Positions 34,446 to 43,458 of a stretch of 64,000 nucleotides of DNA are shown piece by piece; positions within the stretch are counted from its first letter, which is position 1, and every line of letters starts with the position of its first letter. The DNA lies in NCBI GenBank assembly GCA_040877935.1, contig JBBDNB010000001.1, forward strand, positions 110,855 to 174,854, given 5' to 3'. A program made the translations under genes and the position numbers. The notes below the pieces were generated by a model, which worked only from the letters and a program-made list of their open reading frames with translations, had not been told where the DNA came from and did no database searches. This DNA is from Chitinophagales bacterium (GTDB taxonomy: Bacteria > Bacteroidota > Bacteroidia > Chitinophagales > CAIOSU01).

Positions 34446-37097
34446 ATGAAGATACTTGATACTAAATTACTTAAAGGCCCCAATTACTGGTCGAACAGAA
34501 GACATAAGCTTGTCGTTATGAAACTCGACCTGGAGGAAATGGAACTACTTCCATCAAATAAGGTGGATGGTTTTTATGAACGAATTGTAAAACTACTGCC
34601 AACTTTGCACGAACATCACTGTTCAGAAGGGCATGAAGGTGGTTTTTTCGAGCGCATCAAAGAAGGCACCTGGATGGGCCACATCATTGAGCATGTGGCG
34701 CTCGAAATTCAAACGCTTGCCGGTATGGACTGTGGCTTTGGCAGAACTCGAGGAGCGGGTGAAGAAGGTGTTTACAATGTGGTTTTCAACTACACACAGG
34801 AAAAAGCAGGGGTATATGCCGCCAAAGCAGCTGTGCGAATTGTGGAAGCACTGATCTCTGGAGAAAACTATAGCTTAGAAAATGACATTCAGCAGTTAAA
34901 AGTGCTTAGGGAAGAATATAAACTCGGTCCAAGCACACAGTCCATTGTAGATGAAGCCGTCAAAAGAGGGATTCCCTTTATGCGCCTCAACGAAGCTTCC
35001 CTGGTTCAGTTGGGCTATGGTGTTCATCAAAAGCGCATTATGGCCACCATGACCAGTCAGACAAGTGGCCTCGGAGTGGATCTGGCCTGTGACAAAGAAG
35101 ACACGAAGTTTTTGCTTCATAGGGCCGGAGTTCCCGTTCCCTATGGTGGAATTTGCACCGATGAGAAAGGATTAAAAAGTGAATTGTATTCAGTGGGCTA
35201 TCCGTGTGTGATAAAACCCATAGATGGCAACCACGGAAAAGGAGCCACCACCAATATTGAAAAGGAGCCGGATGCTATAAGAGCTTTCAAATTGGCACAA
35301 AAATATTCAGAACGGGTAATAGTGGAGCGATGGATAAAAGGCCACGATTTCCGCCTTTTGGTGATCAATCACAAGTTGGTAGCTGCGGCAAAACGCACTC
35401 CCGCACATATAGTAGGTGATGGTCAATCAAGCATACAGCAACTGATTGATGCGGTAAATGCAGATCCAAGAAGAGGATTTGGACATGAAAATATGCTTAC
35501 AGAAATTACAGTGGACAAGATGACCCAGCATATTTTGACTTCAAAAAAACTTAAACTAAATTCTGTTTTACCGAACAAGGAAATACTCTATTTAAAGACC
35601 ACTGCCAACCTCAGCACAGGCGGAACCGCTACGGATGTTACGGATTCTGTGCATCCCGACAATGTGTTTATGGCAGAGCGCGTTTCTAGGATTATCGGCC
35701 TCGATATCTGCGGGATTGACGTTATGGCTTCAGATCTCAAATCTCCGATAGCGCAAAATGCAGGCGCAGTAATTGAAGTGAATGCGGCTCCGGGCTTTAG
35801 GATGCACCTCGACCCAACAGTAGGCTTGCCCAGGAATGTGGCCAAACCGGTTATCGACATGCTTTATCCACCGGGACAGGAAGCTACCATTCCCATTGTG
35901 GCAGTGACAGGTACCAATGGAAAAACAACAACCACCCGACTGATTGCACACATCATGAAAAGTGCCGGATACCAGGTAGGATTTACCACCTCCGATGGAA
36001 TTTATGTGCAAAATAGTACGCTGGAATTAGGCGACTGCACGGGACCTAAAAGCGCGCGGTTTATTCTTAGCGATCCTACGGTGAATTTTGCCGTACTCGA
36101 AACTGCACGGGGCGGAATACTGCGCGAAGGGCTTGGCTTCAGCCAGTGTGATATTGGAATTGTAACCAATATTACCTCTGACCATCTGGGCATGAAGGGC
36201 ATTGATTCATTGGAAAAATTGGCCCTTGTTAAATCTGTTGTTGTGGAAAATGTCACTCCATCAGGTTATTCTATTTTGAATGCAGATGATCCGCTAATTC
36301 TCGGAATGAGGAAGGACATCAAATCGAATATTGCTTTGTTCAGCTTGGACGAAAACAACGAGACTGTTATTGAACATTGCAAAGCCGGTGGCATTGCAGC
36401 GATTTATGAAAATGGCTATATCACTATCAACAAAGGCGGTTGGAAAATACCCGTTGAAAAAGTGGCGAATATTCCGCTTACTTTTTCCGGCAGGGCTGTT
36501 TTTATGATCCAGAATGTGTTGCCCGCCACGCTGGCGGCATTTCTCCGGAATGTCAATCTGGTAGATCTACGGCTGGCACTGCAAACTTTCACTCCTTCTC
36601 CGGCACAAACCCCGGGACGAATGAATATTTTCAAATTCAAGGATTTTGAAGTGATGCTCGATTATGCCCACAATCCATCGGGAATGGAGGCCATTGGCAA
36701 ATTTCTAGAAAGAACCGATGGCTTTCCAAAAGTAGGTGTGATTTCCGGCACGGGCGACAGAAGGGACGAGGATATCATAGAGCTCGGAAAAGTGAGTGGG
36801 AGGATTTTCGATGAAATCATCATCCGACAAGATGCTGAATTAAGAGGCCGCAAAGCAGAGGACATTCGCGATTTATTAATGGAAGGTATAAGCAGTGTTG
36901 ACGCCAAAAAATCGGTCTTGTATGTGCCTGATGAAAAAACAGCCATTACCAAATCCATTGAAGAGGCTAAACCAGGATCGTTCATTACTGTCATCAGCGA
37001 TTCAATTCCTGAATCGATAAAGTATTTAAGGGAATTGAAAGAAAGGGAAAGCGAACTGGAAGTTCCAAAGATCGATATTCCAAATTTGGAAGTATAA
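34446..37097 (+). CDS. cphA: Cyanophycin synthetase
   Basis: The ATG at 34446 gives an 883-residue protein (MKILDTKLLKGPNYWS); a longer frame to 34404 is not needed. It has the family's three parts: an N-terminal domain (1-160), an ATP-grasp domain (about 215-470, PCVIKPIDGNHGKGATTNI) and a Mur-ligase-like domain with the P-loop VTGTNGKTTTT at about 485-495 and DYAHNPSGMEA further on. It should extend the poly-Asp backbone and add Arg side chains with ATP. The length is normal for CphA1. It is divergent from cyanophycinase. Confidence 0.95.
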   Translation: MKILDTKLLKGPNYWSNRRHKLVVMKLDLEEMELLPSNKVDGFYERIVKLLPTLHEHHCSEGHEGGFFERIKEGTWMGHIIEHVALEIQTLAGMDCGFGRTRGAGEEGVYNVVFNYTQEKAGVYAAKAAVRIVEALISGENYSLENDIQQLKVLREEYKLGPSTQSIVDEAVKRGIPFMRLNEASLVQLGYGVHQKRIMATMTSQTSGLGVDLACDKEDTKFLLHRAGVPVPYGGICTDEKGLKSELYSVGYPCVIKPIDGNHGKGATTNIEKEPDAIRAFKLAQKYSERVIVERWIKGHDFRLLVINHKLVAAAKRTPAHIVGDGQSSIQQLIDAVNADPRRGFGHENMLTEITVDKMTQHILTSKKLKLNSVLPNKEILYLKTTANLSTGGTATDVTDSVHPDNVFMAERVSRIIGLDICGIDVMASDLKSPIAQNAGAVIEVNAAPGFRMHLDPTVGLPRNVAKPVIDMLYPPGQEATIPIVAVTGTNGKTTTTRLIAHIMKSAGYQVGFTTSDGIYVQNSTLELGDCTGPKSARFILSDPTVNFAVLETARGGILREGLGFSQCDIGIVTNITSDHLGMKGIDSLEKLALVKSVVVENVTPSGYSILNADDPLILGMRKDIKSNIALFSLDENNETVIEHCKAGGIAAIYENGYITINKGGWKIPVEKVANIPLTFSGRAVFMIQNVLPATLAAFLRNVNLVDLRLALQTFTPSPAQTPGRMNIFKFKDFEVMLDYAHNPSGMEAIGKFLERTDGFPKVGVISGTGDRRDEDIIELGKVSGRIFDEIIIRQDAELRGRKAEDIRDLLMEGISSVDAKKSVLYVPDEKTAITKSIEEAKPGSFITVISDSIPESIKYLRELKERESELEVPKIDIPNLEV

Positions 37098-37127
37098 TTT
37101 GCAAATTGTGAAGCAAAAATTAATCTT

Positions 37128-38114
37128 TTACTCTAAAAACTCCTCTACACGGGTGGCCACATTTTTACGGATACTGTCCCAATAAAGATTATAATCTACA
37201 ACATGCATTGTGTTGAACCTGCGCACAAACAACAATTTGGTATCTACCCAAAGCATGTCATTTTTGATGCGTGCCTCTGTGTAATAGCGCTTCTTCTTTT
37301 GTGGCTTTAGCAATACCGCAATATCACCGGAAGCTGATGCCGTGTCTGTTGTCCAACTGATGGGATTCACGCTTACCTCTCCTACAAGAATATCCTGGGT
37401 TGTGTCGGGATAAAAATACCCTTCCTTAAAACTGCTCCAGGAAACATAACAACCTGTTTCAGTAGCCTGGGCACAAACTTTTATTTCAGGATAATCGTCC
37501 TTATACACCGCATAACCAACCAAGTAAGCGCAAACCAACTGCTTTTGCAAAGCCGTGCCATTGAAGTATTCCTTTAAAAGCCTGCGCGTATGCCAGGTAC
37601 CCTGACTGTGCCCGGCAATAATAATCGGGCGGCCATTGTTGTGATTTTCAAGATAATACTCAAAAGCATTGACCACATCCTGATAAGCAAAATCCAATGC
37701 TTTCTTTCCCTCAACAGTATCTTCCTTAAAGGCATGGATATGGGCCTGCCGATAGCGGGGAGCAAATACACGTGCAGAACGATTGAAAACGCTTGCCTGT
37801 AATTTCACCGGCTTTTTATCAATTCGCTTATTGAGTTTGTCGTTTTCAATACTTGCATTCCAGGTATCGCCTTTGAGGTACATTGTGGGATGCACATAAA
37901 AAACATCCACTTCCTTTAAAGAATCGGAAATCCATTTTTCTCCATGGGGAACTACATCTGCTGCATCTTGGCGAAATGGCAATGCACCCCAATGATCGGG
38001 ATTGCTGTAATCAGGAGCTTTGAGATCTGGCGGCACTTGAAAAGAGGCCAATTGTGGGGAACAAGCAAAAAGAAATAATAAGATCGGGAAGAGGAATAGG
38101 TGTTTGAATTTCAT
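37128..38114 (-). CDS. DUF3089 alpha/beta-hydrolase lipoprotein
   Basis: The ATG at 38114 gives a 328-residue protein with a lipoprotein signal (LLFLFACSPQ, C18); the longer frame to 38192 would destroy that signal. The DUF3089 domain has VDVFYVHPTMYL and the nucleophile elbow IIAGHSQG with S170. It is probably a membrane-anchored esterase or lipase-like hydrolase of unknown substrate. The late W-rich region and C-terminal NLYWDSIRKNV fit the family. It is convergent with cphA, 30 bp apart. Confidence 0.85.
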   Translation of the reverse strand: MKFKHLFLFPILLFLFACSPQLASFQVPPDLKAPDYSNPDHWGALPFRQDAADVVPHGEKWISDSLKEVDVFYVHPTMYLKGDTWNASIENDKLNKRIDKKPVKLQASVFNRSARVFAPRYRQAHIHAFKEDTVEGKKALDFAYQDVVNAFEYYLENHNNGRPIIIAGHSQGTWHTRRLLKEYFNGTALQKQLVCAYLVGYAVYKDDYPEIKVCAQATETGCYVSWSSFKEGYFYPDTTQDILVGEVSVNPISWTTDTASASGDIAVLLKPQKKKRYYTEARIKNDMLWVDTKLLFVRRFNTMHVVDYNLYWDSIRKNVATRVEEFLE

Positions 38115-38234
38115 AGTGCTTAAAGTTAAGCAAATAGGGGAGAATAAGATTTCTGTGGCAGTTGATTTTTTGATTATTGTTGCTGCAAACACCTGATGGA
38201 TAAGAGCATGGGTGTATTGTCAATCGGAAAGAAT

Positions 38235-38768
38235 TTATTCTATCGATTCACTGAGTTTAATGTGTTTTTCAATCATGGGCCTCCACTCATCCTGATTTGA
38301 CATTGTTTCATACAGCTTTTGATAATAATAGACCTGATACCACATTTCATTTTTGAATTCACATATGTCAGCATATACTTTTTCGGAATGGATCATTAAG
38401 CGCTTTATAAATTCATCTTTGGGTGCTCTATGATTATTAATTACCTGACTTAGCCGAACAGGTGTGATATTAATGTCTTTCGCAAATACACTTCTTTTTG
38501 TGTAGATGGTGTCAATATAAAATTTTAAGAACTCTGAAAAATATTTGCGATCACCTAAAACAGGTTGATTGATGTATGCCTCCATTCTTAATTTCAACTG
38601 TATAAGTTTTGCACGAATAACTTGATCCTTGGATAAATTTTTCATTTTCCTTAATCGTGCTTCCATTAAAGCAGTAGCCTCTGTTTTGCGCTCTTTAGTT
38701 GATTTATATCTCGAGTCTAAACCAAACTCAGGATTTTCGTTTCTGTTTTTTTTATTGGTCATGGTCAT
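38235..38768 (-). CDS. HTH protein, putative antitoxin of a GNAT-type pair
   Basis: This is a 177-residue protein with a charged N-terminal helix region (1-70). A segment around 85-125 (FLKFYIDTIYTKRSVFAKDINITPVRLSQVINN) looks like an XRE/HigA-type helix-turn-helix. The last 50 residues are Tyr- and Trp-rich helices. It overlaps the upstream GNAT-like gene by 17 bp and follows it, as in many toxin-antitoxin operons. Antitoxin function is inferred from this arrangement and the HTH; no close family was recognised. Confidence 0.6.
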   Translation of the reverse strand: MTMTNKKNRNENPEFGLDSRYKSTKERKTEATALMEARLRKMKNLSKDQVIRAKLIQLKLRMEAYINQPVLGDRKYFSEFLKFYIDTIYTKRSVFAKDINITPVRLSQVINNHRAPKDEFIKRLMIHSEKVYADICEFKNEMWYQVYYYQKLYETMSNQDEWRPMIEKHIKLSESIE

Positions 38769-39222
38769 ATGTATTTATTAAATCCAATATTTCTGGCACT
38801 TCCATGCTTAAAGTCATGCCCGTTAATGACATGTTGTATTTAGCGATATAATGTTGGGCAATCTGGCTTTTTGGTCTAAGTGAAACACAGGCTAATTCGG
38901 CATAATCTGCTACTGCTATTTTTGCGGCATGGGCGATTAAATTTCCTGTTATTTTATCGTACTTTTTATCTGTTCCCTTGTTTTCAACAGAAACAGTAAG
39001 AAGTCTAATGTGCACTCTCCATTCACTTGGTATTCTCTCCAAAGAAATAAGACCTAAAATATCTCTTGTTCCCACGATTTGTAATTTATATATCTCATAT
39101 TTTCGCTCCAGCTTCCAATCAAAGAAATAACGCTCTTTCCCAATTGATTTAAAATCAACATCTTCCACGAGCTTTACCTCTACTTGGTGCTTTTTGTTCG
39201 ATGAAACCTCTACAATATGCAT
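38752..39222 (-). CDS. GNAT-like acetyltransferase, putative toxin
   Basis: This is a 156-residue protein. The core DILGLISLERIPSEWRVHIRLLTVS, then KKYDKITGNLIAHAAKIAVADY and ACVSLRPKSQIAQHYIAKYNM, has the strand-helix order of a GNAT domain, with the GNLIA turn where acetyl-CoA binds. Similar short GNAT-like proteins are found next to HTH genes in Bacteroidota. It overlaps the HTH gene by 17 bp. It could be an acetyltransferase toxin acting on tRNA or ribosome, as in known GNAT toxin families, but that is inference. Confidence 0.6.
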   Translation of the reverse strand: MHIVEVSSNKKHQVEVKLVEDVDFKSIGKERYFFDWKLERKYEIYKLQIVGTRDILGLISLERIPSEWRVHIRLLTVSVENKGTDKKYDKITGNLIAHAAKIAVADYAELACVSLRPKSQIAQHYIAKYNMSLTGMTLSMEVPEILDLINTYDHDQ

Positions 39223-39778
39223 ACGCCTAAGTTACAAAATAAGTTTCCGTAAATTGGAAAGAGCAGGTTTAAAGTTTACATTTTAGTAAATATGCTGGCA
39301 TGGTTTTTAAAAAGTGCATGTCCGAACTGGCTGCGGAAGTCGGGCATTCGATATACCTCATGGGCATTAAATGTGCGCTATTTATCAGACCAAATGGCAT
39401 TAAATGAAATCGTATAAAAGGCACAAGAAGGCTTTGCTCATTGCCTGTACGCCATTCTTTCACAGCAGGAAGTTGGATGTTTACTTATAAAACAACCTTC
39501 ATTTTTTCCATTGCTTAAAAGTTAAATTGGATGGCGCGACCCTTCTTTTGGATTTACAATCTTAAAGTTATATTTCTGGATTTGCCGAAAAAACCGACAG
39601 TTGGTCTTTGCTAAAGGGTTTCATTTTCAATCCCGGTCATTTCGATACATCCCAACCCTTCGGGTACGGGACACTCAATGTCCTCATTCCCGTAAATGAA
39701 ATTAGAAAACGCAAATTACCATGAGGAACTGTAAATTCTGAGCACCGCTGTTGCAAGGGTTATGTCTTGTGGCGTATT
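39223..39778. other. Noncoding stretch upstream of the GNAT/HTH pair
   Basis: No supported gene is seen. The segment 39550-39585 (GGATTTACAAT...TTTCTGGATTT) is related to 50117-50152, and a CCCTTCGGGTACGGGAC-type palindromic stretch lies near 39655-39705. These look like decayed interspersed repeats common in Bacteroidota intergenic DNA. Confidence 0.5.
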
Positions 39779-40591
39779 TTAATCTTCAAAATTAGGCTTG
39801 CGCTTTTCCATGGTAGATTTGAATGCTTCTGTTAGATCATCAGAAAGCAACATTCCTGCATTCCAGGTTGACATATAATTTAGCGCATCATCTACGGAAT
39901 GATCTCTGGCATATCTCAAAACATCTTTGGTTCCACGGATAGATAAAGGAGATTTAGCGGCTATGACTGCCGCAATTTCCGCAACGCCTTCCATTAGTTC
40001 ATTTCTTGTAGGATAACACTGGTTGACCAGGCCAATATTCCTGGCCTCCGTTCCGTGGACCTTTCTGCCGGTATATGCCATTTCAGAGACCATTCCGGGA
40101 GAAATTAATTTTGGCAAGCGCTGCAAGGTTCCAAGATCAGCGACCATGCCCAAATCAATTTCCTTGATCGTGAAATATGCATCCTCACTACAATAGCGCA
40201 TATCGCAAGCTGAGACGATGTCAAGCCCGCCTCCAATACATCCGCCATGAACAGCAGCCAATACCGGTTTGCTACACTTTTCTATTGCTGTAACGGCTTC
40301 CTGTAGCCTCAGCACCAGGCTTCTTATTTTCTCGCTTTTCTTTCCGGAACATGCTATATCATTGTATTGGGCCACCGACATCAACAACTCTAAATCAATC
40401 CCCGCACAAAAGTTTTTCCCTTCTCCTGACAGCACAATTGCCCTTGCTTCAGGAGTATTTGAAAGTGTTTCAAAAATGCTTTGCATTTCTTGCCAGGCCT
40501 CCATGTGAAGCGCATTTGACTTTTCCGGCCTGTTGAAAGCAACTTTCGCTACTTTGTTTTCAATGTCAACTTTAAAATATTGGTAGGTCAT
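39779..40591 (-). CDS. Enoyl-CoA hydratase/isomerase, dienoyl-CoA-isomerase-like
   Basis: The ATG at 40591 gives a 270-residue crotonase-fold protein (MTYQYFKVDIENKVAKV); the longer frame to 40702 has an unrelated leader. The oxyanion-hole segments are KNFCAGIDL and VHGGCIGGGLDI. The segment KEIDLGMVADLGTLQRLPKL closely resembles the delta3,5-delta2,4-dienoyl-CoA isomerase signature, with Asp in the catalytic position. It likely isomerises dienoyl-CoA in beta-oxidation of unsaturated fatty acids. No fatty-acid genes adjoin it. Confidence 0.88.
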   Translation of the reverse strand: MTYQYFKVDIENKVAKVAFNRPEKSNALHMEAWQEMQSIFETLSNTPEARAIVLSGEGKNFCAGIDLELLMSVAQYNDIACSGKKSEKIRSLVLRLQEAVTAIEKCSKPVLAAVHGGCIGGGLDIVSACDMRYCSEDAYFTIKEIDLGMVADLGTLQRLPKLISPGMVSEMAYTGRKVHGTEARNIGLVNQCYPTRNELMEGVAEIAAVIAAKSPLSIRGTKDVLRYARDHSVDDALNYMSTWNAGMLLSDDLTEAFKSTMEKRKPNFED

Positions 40592-40926
40592 GTCTGTGGT
40601 TTTTTGTTGTGGGGTTTGTGAATGTGATTTTGTCCGTTTACTGAAGATACAAGAAGGCTTTGCTTTGAGCATAGGTGCTATTCTCCAGCGGGGGGGGGAC
40701 ACCTACTTAATCGAACAATTGACACCACATCTATTATTTTCTCATTAAAAAGTAGGCAATAAAATTTAAAGAAGGAAAAATACTTAATTTTAAGGTTTAA
40801 ATATTGCGACAGAAAAATTTCTTTAGAAATGTTTTTTCTGCTAAACTGCTTTAAATAAAATACTCTGCGTTTAATTCTTTAAAATTGTTTTGCATTTTTT
40901 TTCAGATAAAAAATCTAAAGCAAAAA
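40592..40926. other. Noncoding stretch before an orphan lipoprotein gene
   Basis: No gene is seen. It contains a run of nine G near 40690 and becomes very AT-rich from 40740 on, marking the border of the AT-rich accessory region. A 16-base string ACAAGAAGGCTTTGCT is shared with about 39421-39437. Confidence 0.45.
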
Positions 40927-41769
40927 ATGGATATGAAAATAAGTATTGTCCTATCAACATGTATTTTTATTCTAAGCTCTTGTCATTATTCAGAAAAGAA
41001 TGCCCTACATGTAGCTGAAAATTTTCTTATTGCATATCAATTTGAGGATAATAAGCAAGCTTTAGAATTATATCCAAAGTTCAGCAGCTTTAAAAGATTC
41101 ACTAAAATAGATGATTATAAAGTTATAGATACTAGAGAAGTAAATAAAAATTATTTTAAAGTTTTTGCGAATGCCAGTCCGTTAGGTTATGGAAAAAAGG
41201 GTAAAAATATAATATTGTTTATTGGAGAAATTGAAGAAGAACTTAAAATAATTGACTCAAAGGGATTAATAGCTCCTTTTGATAATAAACCGTATGAAAT
41301 TTGCGAAAAGTTGGGCTGTATAAATACCAAAATGTCTGATTTAGAAATTTCTAAAAAAATACGGAATTCCGAATGTTCAGAAGTAGAATCCAAAGCAAAT
41401 ACTTTTATTAATATTTCTTTCAATAAAGATGATATTGAAGTTTTAGATGTAGACTATAATTTTTCATCATTTAAAGGGACTAAATATTTTGAAGTAAAGT
41501 TGAAGAACAATTCAAAAATTAATTTTAAAAAAGGAGATATCGTATTTAACATTGCTCTTTATCAAAATGATATATTTTTGAAATCTCACCCATTATCAAT
41601 GAATAAAAATGAATTTAATTCAGGTGATATAATAAAAATATCTACAAATTATAATAATGATTATTTCTTACCCCCAGCCGAAGCTAATAAATACAGCTTA
41701 TTGAAAAGTATTAATAAATACAATATAGTCAGTATTTACTTGAATAATCATTATATAAACTGTAATTAG
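40927..41769 (+). CDS. Orphan lipoprotein
   Basis: This is a 280-residue protein with a lipoprotein signal (MDMKISIVLSTCIFILSSC, C19). The first half has a helical segment ENFLIAYQFEDNKQALELYPKF of the kind seen in small NTF2/DUF4878-like stress lipoproteins. The second half is beta-rich, with DVDYNFSSFKGTKYFEVKLKNN. No family could be named. Codon use is strongly AT-rich, and the gene is followed 2 bp later by another orphan lipoprotein, so the two form an operon. Confidence 0.7.
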   Translation: MDMKISIVLSTCIFILSSCHYSEKNALHVAENFLIAYQFEDNKQALELYPKFSSFKRFTKIDDYKVIDTREVNKNYFKVFANASPLGYGKKGKNIILFIGEIEEELKIIDSKGLIAPFDNKPYEICEKLGCINTKMSDLEISKKIRNSECSEVESKANTFINISFNKDDIEVLDVDYNFSSFKGTKYFEVKLKNNSKINFKKGDIVFNIALYQNDIFLKSHPLSMNKNEFNSGDIIKISTNYNNDYFLPPAEANKYSLLKSINKYNIVSIYLNNHYINCN

Positions 41770-41771
41770 AC

Positions 41772-42977
41772 ATGCATAGTAGCAAACTTTTATTCCTAGC
41801 TCTTTTTTTTCTTATATCGCTTAATTCTTGTTATAACAACAAAAAAAATAACAGCTACACTATTTATGAAGATTTAGAACTAATAAAAACTACTAAAAAG
41901 TATAGGTTGAAGGGGCTTGTTAAAAGTGTAGAAAAAAAAACCTTTGGTGCTAAAAAAGAATTCGGGGAAATAATTTTAACAGAACCTGAGCACGAAATTT
42001 TGTATGATTCAAAAAATGGATTAAATTTTAAATATCCTTTCTCTGATCCGTATTTTTTTGATGATTTTCAGCTTTCATATGGGCGAGATAAAAAATTATT
42101 TTTCAATAAAGACGGTTATCTAGAATCTATATTATTCATTTTTCGCAAGAGTCTATTTAAAAAAAATTCAGAGGGAAAACTTGTGGAAAAATTTACTGAC
42201 ATACCATATGACTCATTTTCTCTTCATGAAAAATTCAATGTATTCCCTCTTAGAGACTTTACTAAATTATTTTATGATGATAAAGGCAAAGTAGTAAAAA
42301 TAGTTAATCGGCAAGGTAATATGCACAATGACACATCACTAATCAAATACGATAGAAATAATAACATTATTTTAAAACTGAAAAATAACAACAAGCTTAA
42401 TGAAATATTAGAATTTAATTACGACTCTAAAGCAAGTTTAACTTCTATTTATACATATATATATTCACCATATAGTAAGGATTCAACTCTACTCCAAACA
42501 ATTAAATACGATTACAAAACTGAAAATAAGGTTGAAAAGTCTGATATCATTTATGATTTTGGCGATATTGCTGCAAAAACATTAACCGGTTATGAATTTT
42601 TTGATTATATGTATAGACCATATGAATATATTAATTATGCAAAACAAGGAGTTGATACTTATTATAAATTTCATTATAAAGACAATCTTTTAATAGGATT
42701 AAATTTATACGATAACAATGATGAGGAGATACTTAAACACAAAATTTCTTATAACGAACAAGGTGATATAATTAAACATGAAATGGAATCTCCAAACATG
42801 GACTCCATTGAAGTAGAAATAGGCGGTGAAATGGTTATGCTTTACGATGTGCCATTTAAACTTGAAAATCTCAACTATCAATACGATTATGACGATAAGG
42901 GCAACTGGATTAAACAATACATTTCAATTGGTGATTCTATTACATATGCCGTCAAAAGAACAATTGAATACTATTAA
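41772..42977 (+). CDS. Orphan lipoprotein with YD-repeat-like strands
   Basis: This is a 401-residue protein with a lipoprotein signal (LLFLALFFLISLNSC, C20). The body has repeated short strands of the FYDDKGKVVKI, KYDRNNNIILKL, FNYDSKASLTSI and YDYDDKGNWIKQ type, similar to YD/RHS-like repeats of surface proteins. Function is unknown. It is AT-rich like its neighbour and co-oriented with it. Confidence 0.7.
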   Translation: MHSSKLLFLALFFLISLNSCYNNKKNNSYTIYEDLELIKTTKKYRLKGLVKSVEKKTFGAKKEFGEIILTEPEHEILYDSKNGLNFKYPFSDPYFFDDFQLSYGRDKKLFFNKDGYLESILFIFRKSLFKKNSEGKLVEKFTDIPYDSFSLHEKFNVFPLRDFTKLFYDDKGKVVKIVNRQGNMHNDTSLIKYDRNNNIILKLKNNNKLNEILEFNYDSKASLTSIYTYIYSPYSKDSTLLQTIKYDYKTENKVEKSDIIYDFGDIAAKTLTGYEFFDYMYRPYEYINYAKQGVDTYYKFHYKDNLLIGLNLYDNNDEEILKHKISYNEQGDIIKHEMESPNMDSIEVEIGGEMVMLYDVPFKLENLNYQYDYDDKGNWIKQYISIGDSITYAVKRTIEYY

Positions 42978-43059
42978 AATTTAATGTAGTTGTTTTTGCT
43001 TAATTTATTCACTTAAAAAATAAGCGATACAAACCCATTTTTAGAGGTTTCAGGAATTA

Positions 43060-43320
43060 TCAACGCCTATACGGCATTTCAAATTCATCAGGATGTGGAG
43101 ATGGAAATATTGAAGTGTAAATACCGTACACTATTATAAAAACAATTGCTCCTACAAAAAATCTAATAACATTATGGGCTATGCTGTCTCCTTTACTATC
43201 TTTTTTTTCTAAACCTAATTTTTGCAAAGTAAATGCACCCAACCCTAATGATATTACGGTAAATATTACTAAAAAAGGTATTATTCCGATAATTATTAAA
43301 ACATCAAAGATTCCATCCAT
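43060..43320 (-). CDS. Small two-helix membrane protein
   Basis: This 86-residue protein has two hydrophobic helices, at about 5-35 (LIIIGIIPFLVIFTVISLGLG) and 49-70 (VIRFFVGAIVFIIVYGIYTS), separated by a lysine-rich linker. No family was recognised. It lies alone between the orphan lipoprotein pair and the TPR gene. Confidence 0.55.
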   Translation of the reverse strand: MDGIFDVLIIIGIIPFLVIFTVISLGLGAFTLQKLGLEKKDSKGDSIAHNVIRFFVGAIVFIIVYGIYTSIFPSPHPDEFEMPYRR

Positions 43321-43458
43321 TCTTAGAGGTGGTTTACTGAATATATATTATTTGCCTAAACAATCCCAATTTATAAAGTAACATGGTTAAAAAGTATCAA
43401 GTTTCTATTAAGTGTGCCTCCTAAACATTTATCTTTCTAGCTGCATAATATTTTATTG

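Noticed and set aside
39269..39463. 64-residue minus-strand open frame
   Set aside because: No recognisable features; it lies among decayed repeats in a noncoding gap.
40688..40698. Run of nine G as a phase-variation tract
   Set aside because: It lies about 100 bases upstream of the supported start of the crotonase-type gene and does not interrupt any coding frame.
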